Source: Cyanobacteria bacterium CYA (GTDB lineage Bacteria; Planctomycetota; Phycisphaerae; Phycisphaerales; UBA1924). Taken from it: a stretch of DNA of 64,000 nt. Positions 31,227 to 39,542 of the stretch are shown here, in pieces (positions within the stretch are counted from its first letter, which is position 1; each line of letters begins with the position of its first letter). The stretch spans positions 1 through 64,000 of the forward strand of contig RHKP01000004.1 of NCBI GenBank assembly GCA_008363215.1. Reading direction: 5' to 3'. The notes below the pieces were generated by a model. That model searched no databases, was not told where the DNA came from, and saw only the letters and a program-made list of their open reading frames with translations. Position numbers and translations under genes: made by a program.

Positions 31227-33251
31227 ATGCGTGGTCAAACAGAGCACACCGGCGAGCACATGCGGGCGTGGGGCGTCGAGCGGGTGCCGGTGACGGTCTA
31301 TCCGTCGGCCGGACAGGCGAGCGTGGCGGTGGCGGCGGAGATCGCCGAGTTGATCCGTGCGCGGCAGCGGGCCGGACAGCAGGCGGTGCTGGGGCTGGCG
31401 ACCGGCTCGACGCCGCAGAGCGTGTACGCCGAACTCGTGCGCCTGCACCGGGTGGAGGGGCTGTCGTTCGCGAACGTGACGACGTTCAACCTCGACGAAT
31501 ACTGGCCGATGAACCCGGACGAACTCCAGAGTTACCGGCGGTTCATGCGTGAGCACCTGTTCGACCACATCGACCTGGACCCGCGGAGCGCGCACGTGCC
31601 CGACGGGACGATCGCGCGGGACGAGGTGCAGGGGTATTGTGCGGGCTATGAGAAGAAGATCCGCGAGGCCGGGGGGATCGATCTTCAGTTGCTGGGCATC
31701 GGGCGCACGGGGCACATCGGCTTCAACGAGCCGGGATCTCCGCGTGACAGCCGCACGAGGCTGATCACGCTGGACAAGGTGACGCGTGGCGATGCGGCGT
31801 CGGACTTTTTCGGCGAGCCGAACGTGCCGCGCAAGGCCATCACCATGGGCGTGGGCTCGATCCTCGACGCCAAGCGCGTGGTGCTGATGGCCTTCGGCGA
31901 GCACAAGGCACCGGTGGTGCGCGAGGCGGTCGAAGGAGCGATGTCACCATCGGTATCGGCCAGTTATCTGCAAGGGCACGCGGGCGCGCGGTTTGTGCTC
32001 GATCCTTCGGCGGCGGCGGCGCTGACGCGATTCCGCAGCCCGTGGCTGGTCGGGTCGATCCGCGATTTCGGGCTCGAGTGGGATGCGGCGCTGACCAAGC
32101 GGGCGGTGCTGTGGCTGGCGTTTCAACTCAACAAGCCGATCCTGAAGTTGACTGACGAGGACTACAACGAGCACGGGCTGCAGGAACTGCTCAGCGAGCG
32201 CGGTGGCGCGTATGACATCAACATCCAGGTCTTCAAGTCGCTCCAGAAGACGATCACGGGCTGGCCGGGCGGGAAGAAGGACCGCCCCAGGTTCGTGGTG
32301 GGCACGGGTGTCGACGCGAGCAACGGGCCGGACATCTATCCCAAGCGTGTGCTGGTCTTCAGCCCGCATCCGGACGACGATGTCATCTCGATGGGCGGCA
32401 CGTTCATCCGCCTGTGCGACCAGAAGCACGAGGTGCATGTGGCGTATCAGACCTCGGGCAACATCGCGGTGTTCGACGACGAAGTGATCCGTCACCTCGA
32501 CTTCGTGCAGGAGTTGTGCGAGGACATGAGTTTCGGGTCTGAGCGTGCCGCGACGCTGGCGGCCGACGTGGCCGAGTTCATCCGCAATAAGCGCCCCGGC
32601 GACGTGGACAGCCCCGAGTTGCAGCGGGTGAAGGGGCTGATCCGCCGAAGCGAGGCGCGGGCGGCGTCGCGATATTCGGGCGTGCGCCCCGAACGCATCC
32701 ACTTCCTCGATCTGCCGTTTTACGAAACCGGACGCGTGAAGAAAAAGCCGCTGGGTGAAGAGGACGTGGCGATTACGATGGAAATCCTCGATCGCATCCG
32801 CCCGCACATGGTCTACGTGGCCGGCGACCTGTCGGACCCGCACGGGACGCACCGGGTCTGCCTGGCGGCCGTGACGACGGCGCTGCACCGGCTGGCCGAT
32901 CGGACGTGGATGAAGGACTGCGAGGTGTGGCTCTATCGCGGCGCGTGGCAGGAGTGGGAGCCGCACGAACTGGACATGGCCGTGCCGCTCAGCCCCAGCG
33001 AGGTGGAACGAAAGCGGACGGCGATCTTCAAGCACGAGAGCCAGAAGGACAAGGCGCCCTTCCCCGGCGCGACCGACTCCCGCGAGTTCTGGCAGCGGGC
33101 CGAAGAGCGCAATCGACACACGGCCCAGTTGTTCGACAAGTTGGGTCTGCCTGAGTACCAGGCGATCGAGGGGTTTGTGCTGTGGCGTCCGAGCGAGGCC
33201 GACGGTTCGCTTGCGCCCGTGCAGCGAGGGCGTGAGGAGGTCAAGGCGTGA
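31227..33251 (+). CDS. nagB: Glucosamine-6-phosphate deaminase fused to a PIG-L/LmbE deacetylase
   Basis: The 674-residue protein joins two enzymes. Residues about 20-270 match NagB, which converts GlcN-6-phosphate to fructose-6-phosphate and ammonia (LGLATGSTPQSVYAEL, TTFNLDEYW, GIGRTGHIGFNEPGSPRDS). The catalytic aspartate usually written GxDGH is a threonine here (GRTGH). Residues about 370-650 match PIG-L/LmbE deacetylases with zinc motifs HPDDD at 381-385 and DPHGTH at 537-542. Together they could deacetylate an N-acetyl sugar and then deaminate it. Such fusions are known in other phyla. The stop overlaps the next start by 4 bp, so this is the first gene of a three-gene operon. Confidence 0.9.
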   Translation: MRGQTEHTGEHMRAWGVERVPVTVYPSAGQASVAVAAEIAELIRARQRAGQQAVLGLATGSTPQSVYAELVRLHRVEGLSFANVTTFNLDEYWPMNPDELQSYRRFMREHLFDHIDLDPRSAHVPDGTIARDEVQGYCAGYEKKIREAGGIDLQLLGIGRTGHIGFNEPGSPRDSRTRLITLDKVTRGDAASDFFGEPNVPRKAITMGVGSILDAKRVVLMAFGEHKAPVVREAVEGAMSPSVSASYLQGHAGARFVLDPSAAAALTRFRSPWLVGSIRDFGLEWDAALTKRAVLWLAFQLNKPILKLTDEDYNEHGLQELLSERGGAYDINIQVFKSLQKTITGWPGGKKDRPRFVVGTGVDASNGPDIYPKRVLVFSPHPDDDVISMGGTFIRLCDQKHEVHVAYQTSGNIAVFDDEVIRHLDFVQELCEDMSFGSERAATLAADVAEFIRNKRPGDVDSPELQRVKGLIRRSEARAASRYSGVRPERIHFLDLPFYETGRVKKKPLGEEDVAITMEILDRIRPHMVYVAGDLSDPHGTHRVCLAAVTTALHRLADRTWMKDCEVWLYRGAWQEWEPHELDMAVPLSPSEVERKRTAIFKHESQKDKAPFPGATDSREFWQRAEERNRHTAQLFDKLGLPEYQAIEGFVLWRPSEADGSLAPVQRGREEVKA

Positions 33252-34063
33252 TCGGGCGTGTGGGCGTGTGCTCGTGGTCCCTTCAGGCGAGCGGGCCCGA
33301 AGATCTGGCCGAGAAACTCTCCCGCGCCGGAGCGCGCGGCGTGCAGATTGCGCTCGACCCGCTTCGGACCGGCGCGTGGGGCGTGGGCGCCACGGTGCGC
33401 GCGCTGGAAGCCGCAGGCGTGATGATGCTCTCGGGCATGATGGCGACAGCCGGCGAGGACTACTCGACGCTTGAGACGATTCGTCTGACCGGCGGGTTGA
33501 GGCCTGATGCGCACTGGGAGGCCAATCTCAGGGCGGCCGAGGACGACGCGCGACTTGCCGGCGAACTCGGGCTGCGGATCGTGACTTTTCACGCGGGCTT
33601 TCTTCCGCACGAGCGGAAGGATCCGGAGCGCGCGGTGATGATGGATCGGCTCGGCAAGGTTATCCGCCTGTTCGCGGCGCGCGGGGTCTCGGTGGGGTTC
33701 GAGACCGGGCAGGAGACCGCCGGCACGCTGCTCGAGGCGCTTGTCGAGTTGCCCGGGGCGGCGGTGAACTTCGACCCGGCCAACATGATTCTCTACGGCA
33801 TGGGCGACCCGGCCGACGCGATGCGCAAGTTGTCGCCGCGCATCATCCAGGCTCACGTCAAGGACGCGGTGCCCACGCAGCAGCCGGGCACGTGGGGGAC
33901 TGAGGTGCCGGTCGGCGCGGGCAGTGTCGATTGGAAGGCGTTTTTTGAGACGGCCCGCAAGTGCGAGCGGTCGATTGACCTGATGGTGGAGCGTGAGGCG
34001 GGCAACGATCGCATCGGCGACATCCGATCGGCGCTGGCGCTGATCGCAGAGCACATCCAGTGA
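33248..34063 (+). CDS. Sugar phosphate isomerase/epimerase (xylose-isomerase-like TIM barrel)
   Basis: The 271-residue protein belongs to the AP-endonuclease-2-like TIM barrel superfamily: VGVCSWSL at the start, VTFHAGFLPHE, SVGFETGQETAG, NFDPANMILYGMGDPADAM and IIQAHVKDA, with the acid and histidine residues that bind a divalent metal. The GTG start overlaps the stop of the NagB fusion (GTGA). Substrate is unknown; the operon suggests a keto- or amino-sugar. Confidence 0.88.
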   Translation: MIGRVGVCSWSLQASGPEDLAEKLSRAGARGVQIALDPLRTGAWGVGATVRALEAAGVMMLSGMMATAGEDYSTLETIRLTGGLRPDAHWEANLRAAEDDARLAGELGLRIVTFHAGFLPHERKDPERAVMMDRLGKVIRLFAARGVSVGFETGQETAGTLLEALVELPGAAVNFDPANMILYGMGDPADAMRKLSPRIIQAHVKDAVPTQQPGTWGTEVPVGAGSVDWKAFFETARKCERSIDLMVEREAGNDRIGDIRSALALIAEHIQ

Positions 34064-34088
34064 GATCGCGGAACGGAAGGGGCCAGGC

Positions 34089-35126
34089 GTGAGCACACAC
34101 ACCGTCGGCGTGGGCATCATCGGGCTGGGCTTCATGGGTCGCACACACCTGTCGGCCTATCAGCGGGCCGAGGCGGACGGGCTGCCCTGTCACATCGCCG
34201 GTGTGTGCGATCAGAACGCCGCGCGTCTGAGCGGGCGTGCCGGGGGCGGAGGAAATCTGGACAGCGGCGCGGGCGAAGAGCAAATGTTCGACCCGGCCAA
34301 GGTGTTCACGACGAGCGATGTCGATGTGCTGCTGGGCCAGAAGTCGGTGCAGTTGGTCAGCATCTGCACCCACACGGACACGCACGTAGACCTGGCGACG
34401 CGAGCGCTGCGGGCGGGCAAGCACGTCCTGGTGGAAAAGCCGGTGGCCCTGTCGGTCGAGGCCGTCGACACGCTCATCGAAGAAGCGGAGCGCGCAGGGC
34501 GCATCTGCATGCCGGCGATGTGCTTGCGTTTCTGGCCGGGTTGGTCGTGGTTGAAGGAAGTGGTTGCCGACCGGCGATACGGGCGCGTGGTGTCGGCCCG
34601 GTTTGAGCGCCTCGGCGCGGCGCCGGCGTGGGGCGAGGGGTTCTACGCCAACACCGAGCGCAGCGGCGGCGCGCTCTTCGACCTGCACGTGCATGACGTT
34701 GACTTCGTGCACTACCTCTTCGGGCAGCCGCGATCTCTGACCGCTGTGGGCACCCCGGCACATGTCACCGCCTGCTTCGCGTTTGATGGCATGCCCGCGC
34801 AGGTGGTGGCCGAGGGTGGGTGGCTCAACTCCCCGAAGTTCCCGTTCCGCATGCGGTACATCGTGGAGTTTGAGCGGGCGGTGGCCGACTTTGATCTGTT
34901 GCGCGACCCGGCATTGTTCGTGTACGGGCCCGACGCTTCCGAGGCGGTGACTCTCCCGCCGGGCAACGGCTACGACGGCGAGGTCCGACACGCGGTGGAG
35001 TTGGCGCGCGGGCTGGTGCGCGAACCGCTGGCTTCGCTGGGTGAGGCCCGGGCAGTGACGCGGACCATCCTGGGTGAGCGGGAGAGCCTGCGGACAGGAA
35101 AGCCGGTGAGTTTTGAACGGCTGTAA
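34089..35126 (+). CDS. Gfo/Idh/MocA-family oxidoreductase
   Basis: The 345-residue protein has an N-terminal Rossmann fold (VGVGIIGLGFMGRTHLSAY, the GxGxxG-like NAD site) and the conserved EKPVALS motif at about residue 116, with the catalytic lysine of the family. The C-terminal alpha/beta domain carries GGALFDLHVHDVDFVHYLFG, where the histidines and aspartate fit the active site. It should be an NAD(P)-dependent dehydrogenase of a sugar or cyclitol. It starts with GTG at 34089, 25 bp after the epimerase, and completes the amino-sugar operon. Confidence 0.9.
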   Translation: MSTHTVGVGIIGLGFMGRTHLSAYQRAEADGLPCHIAGVCDQNAARLSGRAGGGGNLDSGAGEEQMFDPAKVFTTSDVDVLLGQKSVQLVSICTHTDTHVDLATRALRAGKHVLVEKPVALSVEAVDTLIEEAERAGRICMPAMCLRFWPGWSWLKEVVADRRYGRVVSARFERLGAAPAWGEGFYANTERSGGALFDLHVHDVDFVHYLFGQPRSLTAVGTPAHVTACFAFDGMPAQVVAEGGWLNSPKFPFRMRYIVEFERAVADFDLLRDPALFVYGPDASEAVTLPPGNGYDGEVRHAVELARGLVREPLASLGEARAVTRTILGERESLRTGKPVSFERL

Positions 35127-35251
35127 GGGCGGCTCTCGGACCTTGGGCGGAGCACGAGTGGGCCGGATCGGCATTCCACACTTGGATGCGGGCGGGAAGG
35201 TCGCTACTCTGTGTGCGGAGAGCCGGGCATTTCCCCCGGGAGGAGCCAGAG

Positions 35252-35932
35252 ATGAAGACGACCATCTTTGCGGTGGTGGGGTTGGCATGTTCACTGGCAG
35301 CGGCAGGTCCTGAGTGGATTGAGGCGGGCGATGCCGGGTCGGTTCCCGGCTCGGCTCAGCCGGTGACGGGGGGCGGAGGCCCGGTGAACAAGATCACCGG
35401 AAACCTGACCGGCCCCTCGTCGATGCCGCACCGGATCGCCGATGACTTCCAGGACGTGTACCTGATCTTCATCTGCGACCCGCTGGCATTCCGCGCCACG
35501 ACCCTGCCGGGTTTCAACGGGCTTGCCAGTTTCGACTCCTCGTTGTGGCTCTTCAGCATCGACGGCCGGGGACTCATCGCCAACCTGGATGCGGGGCCGG
35601 GGGAGCCTCACTCATTCATGCTCAACGAGGCGACTGACAGCACCGGTGCGCAGGTGGTGGTGCCGGGGCTGTACTACCTGGCCATTTCAGGTGCAGGCAG
35701 CGTGGCGGTTTCCGACCCCGGAGCGCTGGACATATTCGATTTTGCCGTGCCGGGCGAGGTGTCCGGTCCGGACGGGCCGGGCGGGACGCACCCGATCACC
35801 GGCTGGTCGGGCCCGGGGCAGTGGGGGCACTACGAGATCGCCTTGCAGGGTGTATGCACGATCGTGCCGGCGCCGGGCGCCGTCGGGCTGCTGGGTTCAT
35901 TCGGGCTGCTCGCCCTTCGCCGCCGTCGTTGA
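35252..35932 (+). CDS. Exported PEP-CTERM-type protein
   Basis: The 226-residue protein has a signal peptide (MKTTIFAVVGLACSLAAAG) and a C-terminal PEP-CTERM signal: VPAPGAVGLLGSFGLLAL followed by RRRR. The middle resembles secreted beta-sandwich proteins with a bacterial pre-peptidase-like pattern (SSLWLFSIDGRGLIANLDAG, GLYYLAISGAG). The ATG at 35252 follows GGGAGGAG, and a TACTCT -10-like hexamer lies about 40 bp upstream. Its 3' end overlaps the 3' end of the kinase gene on the other strand by 36 bp. Confidence 0.78.
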   Translation: MKTTIFAVVGLACSLAAAGPEWIEAGDAGSVPGSAQPVTGGGGPVNKITGNLTGPSSMPHRIADDFQDVYLIFICDPLAFRATTLPGFNGLASFDSSLWLFSIDGRGLIANLDAGPGEPHSFMLNEATDSTGAQVVVPGLYYLAISGAGSVAVSDPGALDIFDFAVPGEVSGPDGPGGTHPITGWSGPGQWGHYEIALQGVCTIVPAPGAVGLLGSFGLLALRRRR

Positions 35933-38389
35933 ATCGGGAGCCGAGAGCCGGGCGCGAATGCGTTCGAGATCGGGCGTGCGACCTGAGCGCTCGTAGAGCG
36001 CGAGCATGGTGCCAAGGTTGCGCCGCACGTCGGGATCGTCGTCGGTGCGCAGTCGCGTCATGATGCTGTCGGCCCGTTCACATTCGGCGCAGGCCTCATC
36101 GTGACGTTGCAGAGCCGCAAGGATGCGGGCCCGCGCCGCCGAGAGCAGTGCCGACTCCCAGTGCCCGGGCGGGCGGGAGGACTCCTGCAATGCTTCGACG
36201 GCCTGGTCGGCCAGCGCCAGCGCCTCGACGGCGCGCCCCTCGGCCAGTTCAACCTCGGCAAGCAGCCGCAGCGACTCGGCAATCTGGTCGCCCGACGCCT
36301 GCCGCTCGCGCCGCAAACGCAGCGATTGCTCGATCAACAGCCGCGCCTCAGCAAGATTCGAGCCTTCGAGCAGGTGATTGCGCCCCAGTTCGGCCAGCGT
36401 GCGGGCGTAACTCTCGCTCTTGGGCTCCGTCTTCTCCTTGATGCTTTTCGATCGTTCCAGTTGCAGGCGGGCCTGCTGATACTCGCCAAGGTTGGTCAGC
36501 ACGAGCCCGAGGTTGTGCGTGACGCGCCCGGCCGGCAGGCTTTGCGGACCCAGGCTCGGGTTGCGATCGATCGCCGCCAGCACTTCCTGCATGGATTCCC
36601 TGGCGCCGCGATAGTCACCCTGAAGCATCTGAAACGTCGTGACGCCGAAAAAGGTGTTGAGGATGCGAGAGTCGTCGGGCGGGAGAATGCGCTTGCGGAT
36701 GGCCAACGCCTGCTGCCAGTACTGCCCGGCTTCGGACATGTTGCCCAGTTCCTGCAGCGTGGCCGCGAGGTGGTGCATGGTGCGGGCCACGTCGTCGTGA
36801 TCGAGACCGAACAACTCCGTGCGCATCGCCAGGGCTGATCGATACAACTGCTCAGCCTCGGCGTAGCGGGCCTGCTTGAAGCGCAGCCGCCCGAGGTTAT
36901 GCAGTGAGCGGGCCAGCGCCGGGTGCGGAGGCTGGTACATCTGCCGGCGCAGGGCCTGGGCCTTGAGCAGTTCTCGCTCGGCGTCAGCGAACTTCTCCTG
37001 GAAGAGATATGCCGATCCCACCGCATCACGCAGCGGTGCCTCGACGTCGGGGCGGTCCTTGACGTTGGTCTCGACTTCGTGCAGCAGCGTCACGAGAAAC
37101 TCTGAGAGCGAGTTGACGCTCTCCATGGAGGTTTCGCCGTCGATGCGGTCGAGCGCATCGCTGACGGCCGTCACGTTCTGCATCAGGGCCAGGTTCTCAC
37201 GCTGAACGCGGGCCGCTTCACGCTGGACCCGCATCGACAGCACCGTGGCGACGACAGCCGAAGCAATGATGAGCACCAGAAACGCGCCGGCGATGCTGGC
37301 CGCGACGCGATAGCGGATCACCGTCTTGCGGGCCAGATACCAGAAGTCGTGCGCCCGGGCCTTGATGGCGCGCCCGTGCAGCCAGGCTTCCAGATCGTCG
37401 CGCAGGTCTCCGGCCGTCTGGTAGCGTTCCCGCGGCTGCTTGGCCAGCGCCGTGAGGATGATCGTCTCCAGATCGCGGTCGATGCGAGGGTTGAGCGCGC
37501 GTGGCGGCGTCGGTGGCTGGGTGATGATCCGCGCGATGATGTCGGACAGGGCGCCCACGCCCTTGACCGGCCTCTCGCCTGTGCATGCTTCATACAGCAT
37601 CACGCCCAGGGCATAGATGTCGATCCGCACGTCGACCAGATCGGCATCGCGCGAGAGTTGCTCCGGGGCCGCGTACGCAAGCGTGCCCACGAACTCGCCC
37701 GTGCGCGTGGTCGCAATGCCGCCGGCCTCTTCGTCGAAGCCCTTGGCGATGCCGAAATCAAGCACATGAGGCACACCTTTTGAGTCGACCAGCACATTGC
37801 CGGGCTTGAGGTCACGGTGAATCACCCCGCGCTGGTGCGCGTAGCGGATCGCGTCGCAGATGGCCGAGAACAGCGCAGCGATGGCGCGCAGGTCGCCCCG
37901 CTCCCGCAGGGGTCTGGCGTATTCGTCCAGGCGCTCGCCCTCGACCAGTTCCAGCGCGATGTAGTTGGTTCCCAGCGGCGTACGCCCGCTCTCGTGCACC
38001 GTCACGATCGACGGGTGCTTGAGCCGGGCGGCCAGTCTGACCTCACGCTCGAAGCGGATCCGCTGCGTTTCGGTCGCAAAGGCGCCCTGGATGAGGGTCT
38101 TGACCGCCACGAGCCGGTCGGTGGCCTTCTGCCGCGCCTTGTAGACCACGCCCTGCCCGCCGCGGTGAATCTCGCCGAGCAGTTCGTAGCCCCCGATAGT
38201 GTCCAGTTCGGGCGTCTTACTGCCCGTGGTCATCAGTTCAGCGAGCAGTTCGTTGTCCTTGCGAATCTGTTCGAGCCGCTCGCTCAGTTCGGGCGAAGCG
38301 TGAACCCGGGCCAGCAGGATTGGGTCATCGATGAGCCCCTGGGCGATTTGTTCGAGTTGGTGCAGGGAAATCGGCTGGTCGGCGCACAC
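35897..38389 (-). CDS. Ser/Thr protein kinase with TPR tail, coupled to an ECF sigma factor
   Basis: The 830-residue protein has a Hanks kinase domain at about residues 65-330: GEIHRGGQGVV (72-82), VAVKTLI with K97, HRDLKPGN (191-198), LDFGIAKGFD, and YAAPEQ. A transmembrane helix follows (IAGAFLVLIIASAVVATVL, about residue 390), then TPR repeats with LHNLGRLRFKQARYAEAEQL-type motifs. All catalytic residues are present. The GTG start at 38389 is chosen because GAGGAG lies just upstream inside the end of the sigma gene and only 4 bp separate the two genes. Kinase/ECF pairs of this kind are typical of Planctomycetota; the kinase may control the sigma factor directly. Confidence 0.92.
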   Translation of the reverse strand: MCADQPISLHQLEQIAQGLIDDPILLARVHASPELSERLEQIRKDNELLAELMTTGSKTPELDTIGGYELLGEIHRGGQGVVYKARQKATDRLVAVKTLIQGAFATETQRIRFEREVRLAARLKHPSIVTVHESGRTPLGTNYIALELVEGERLDEYARPLRERGDLRAIAALFSAICDAIRYAHQRGVIHRDLKPGNVLVDSKGVPHVLDFGIAKGFDEEAGGIATTRTGEFVGTLAYAAPEQLSRDADLVDVRIDIYALGVMLYEACTGERPVKGVGALSDIIARIITQPPTPPRALNPRIDRDLETIILTALAKQPRERYQTAGDLRDDLEAWLHGRAIKARAHDFWYLARKTVIRYRVAASIAGAFLVLIIASAVVATVLSMRVQREAARVQRENLALMQNVTAVSDALDRIDGETSMESVNSLSEFLVTLLHEVETNVKDRPDVEAPLRDAVGSAYLFQEKFADAERELLKAQALRRQMYQPPHPALARSLHNLGRLRFKQARYAEAEQLYRSALAMRTELFGLDHDDVARTMHHLAATLQELGNMSEAGQYWQQALAIRKRILPPDDSRILNTFFGVTTFQMLQGDYRGARESMQEVLAAIDRNPSLGPQSLPAGRVTHNLGLVLTNLGEYQQARLQLERSKSIKEKTEPKSESYARTLAELGRNHLLEGSNLAEARLLIEQSLRLRRERQASGDQIAESLRLLAEVELAEGRAVEALALADQAVEALQESSRPPGHWESALLSAARARILAALQRHDEACAECERADSIMTRLRTDDDPDVRRNLGTMLALYERSGRTPDLERIRARLSAPDSTTAAKGEQPE

Positions 38390-38393
38390 GGCG

Positions 38394-38993
38394 CTACTCC
38401 TCGCCGTCGTAGATCGCCTCGAGTCGGCTGACGATCTCGCGCAGGCGCTGGGCGACGCGGCTCTTGGCGCGGTACACGTCGTCCACACTCATGCCGAGTT
38501 GGTCGGCCACCATCGCAGGCGGACACCCGCCGTTGACCAGCAGTTCAAACGCCTCGATCGTCTTCTCATTGGTCTTCGTCGCCGACCGCAATTCCTCCAT
38601 CGCCTGGCGCAGGATGACCTGCCGGCGTTCGACCTGCCAGATCTGCGTGAGCGTGTACTCGTCGCTCAGGTCCACCACCTGCGTTCCGGCCTGCTGCTCG
38701 CCCCGAACCGAGCGGGCGCGATACACCGCCGCCACACGCGTGCGGGCGATGGACAGCAGCCACGAGCGCAGTTTCCCGCGTCCCCGGTCGTACTTGCCCG
38801 CGCGATACTCCTCGACGAATCGGACCAGCGTCTCCTGAGCCACGTCGGCCGCGTCGTTGTCATCCAGCCCGAGTTTGCGGGCAAACCCGACCAGGATGCC
38901 CCCATAACGCCGCGCAAAGTCGAACCAGACCTGCTCGTTGCCCGGTTCGTGAAGCCCTGCCAGCAATGCCGTCGATGTGCGTGTCAGGTCCAT
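38394..38993 (-). CDS. ECF-type RNA polymerase sigma factor
   Basis: The 199-residue protein has sigma region 2 (WFDFARRYGGILVGFARKLGLDDNDAADVAQETLVRFVEEY, GKLRSWLLSIARTRVAAVYR) and a region 4 helix-turn-helix (EAFELLVNGGCPPAMVADQLGMSVDDVYRAKSRVAQRLRE). No obvious anti-sigma gene is present; instead a Ser/Thr kinase follows after 4 bp. The ATG at 38993 is the natural start. A TACACT hexamer lies about 40 bp upstream. It probably belongs to a planctomycete group of ECF factors regulated by kinases rather than by anti-sigma factors; that regulation is inferred from context. Confidence 0.9.
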   Translation of the reverse strand: MDLTRTSTALLAGLHEPGNEQVWFDFARRYGGILVGFARKLGLDDNDAADVAQETLVRFVEEYRAGKYDRGRGKLRSWLLSIARTRVAAVYRARSVRGEQQAGTQVVDLSDEYTLTQIWQVERRQVILRQAMEELRSATKTNEKTIEAFELLVNGGCPPAMVADQLGMSVDDVYRAKSRVAQRLREIVSRLEAIYDGEE

Positions 38994-39032
38994 GTGGTCA
39001 GTCCGATAGCCCCTTGCCCGGGGGCTGTAACG

Positions 39033-39038
39033 AGTGTA
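39033..39038 (-). promoter_or_regulatory. -10-like element of the sigma/kinase pair
   Basis: Minus strand CGTTACACTCG contains TACACT, 40 bp upstream of the sigma gene start. It matches the hexamer seen before rplU and other genes. Confidence 0.4.
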
Positions 39039-39149
39039 ACGCAACATCGGTCCGGGCGTACTGGAAAAGTGCCGGACGGGTTGGAAGCCGCTGGGCGGGT
39101 CCGGGCGTGCGGTCGATGCCAGAGTTGACAAAACCGTCGAGGACTTCAT

Positions 39150-39542
39150 ATGCCCAGACCCCTCATTCTGCTGGTGGATGACGAACGTCCCATCACGTCG
39201 ATCATGCGGAGAAAACTTGAGCAGCATGGGTACGACGTGATCGAGGCCGGCGACGGGGAAGAGGGCCTGAGCGTCGCCCGGCAGCGGCGTCCGGACGCCG
39301 TAGTTACCGATCTCCAGATGCCGCACATCAGCGGGCTGGAACTGTCTGTCGCCCTGCGACGGCTTCCCGAGACGTCCTCCACGCCGATCATCATGCTCAC
39401 CGGCCGCGGGCACTACGTCGACCAGAACGTCCTCTCCCGCACAAACATCCGCAGGTTGGTCAGCAAGCCCTTCAGCGCCCGGCAGATTCTCGAAGCGGTC
39501 AAAGAGATCCTGCCGGCTTCGGCCCGTCCGGAGGCCGCCTGA
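39150..39542 (+). CDS. Single-domain response regulator (receiver)
   Basis: The 130-residue protein is a stand-alone CheY-like receiver: acidic pocket VDDE (D10, D11), phosphoacceptor D54 in VVTDLQMP, the threonine of LTGRG, and the lysine of VSKPF. It has no output domain. Its stop codon directly abuts the ATG of the HD-GYP gene, so the two are coupled and the receiver probably governs that enzyme. A TTGACA lies 20 bp upstream of its start, but the matching -10 would fall on the start codon. Confidence 0.9.
   Translation: MPRPLILLVDDERPITSIMRRKLEQHGYDVIEAGDGEEGLSVARQRRPDAVVTDLQMPHISGLELSVALRRLPETSSTPIIMLTGRGHYVDQNVLSRTNIRRLVSKPFSARQILEAVKEILPASARPEAA

Noticed and set aside
39125..39130. TTGACA before the receiver gene
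   Set aside because: A matching -10 at 16-17 bp would fall on the start codon, so it cannot serve this gene in the usual way.
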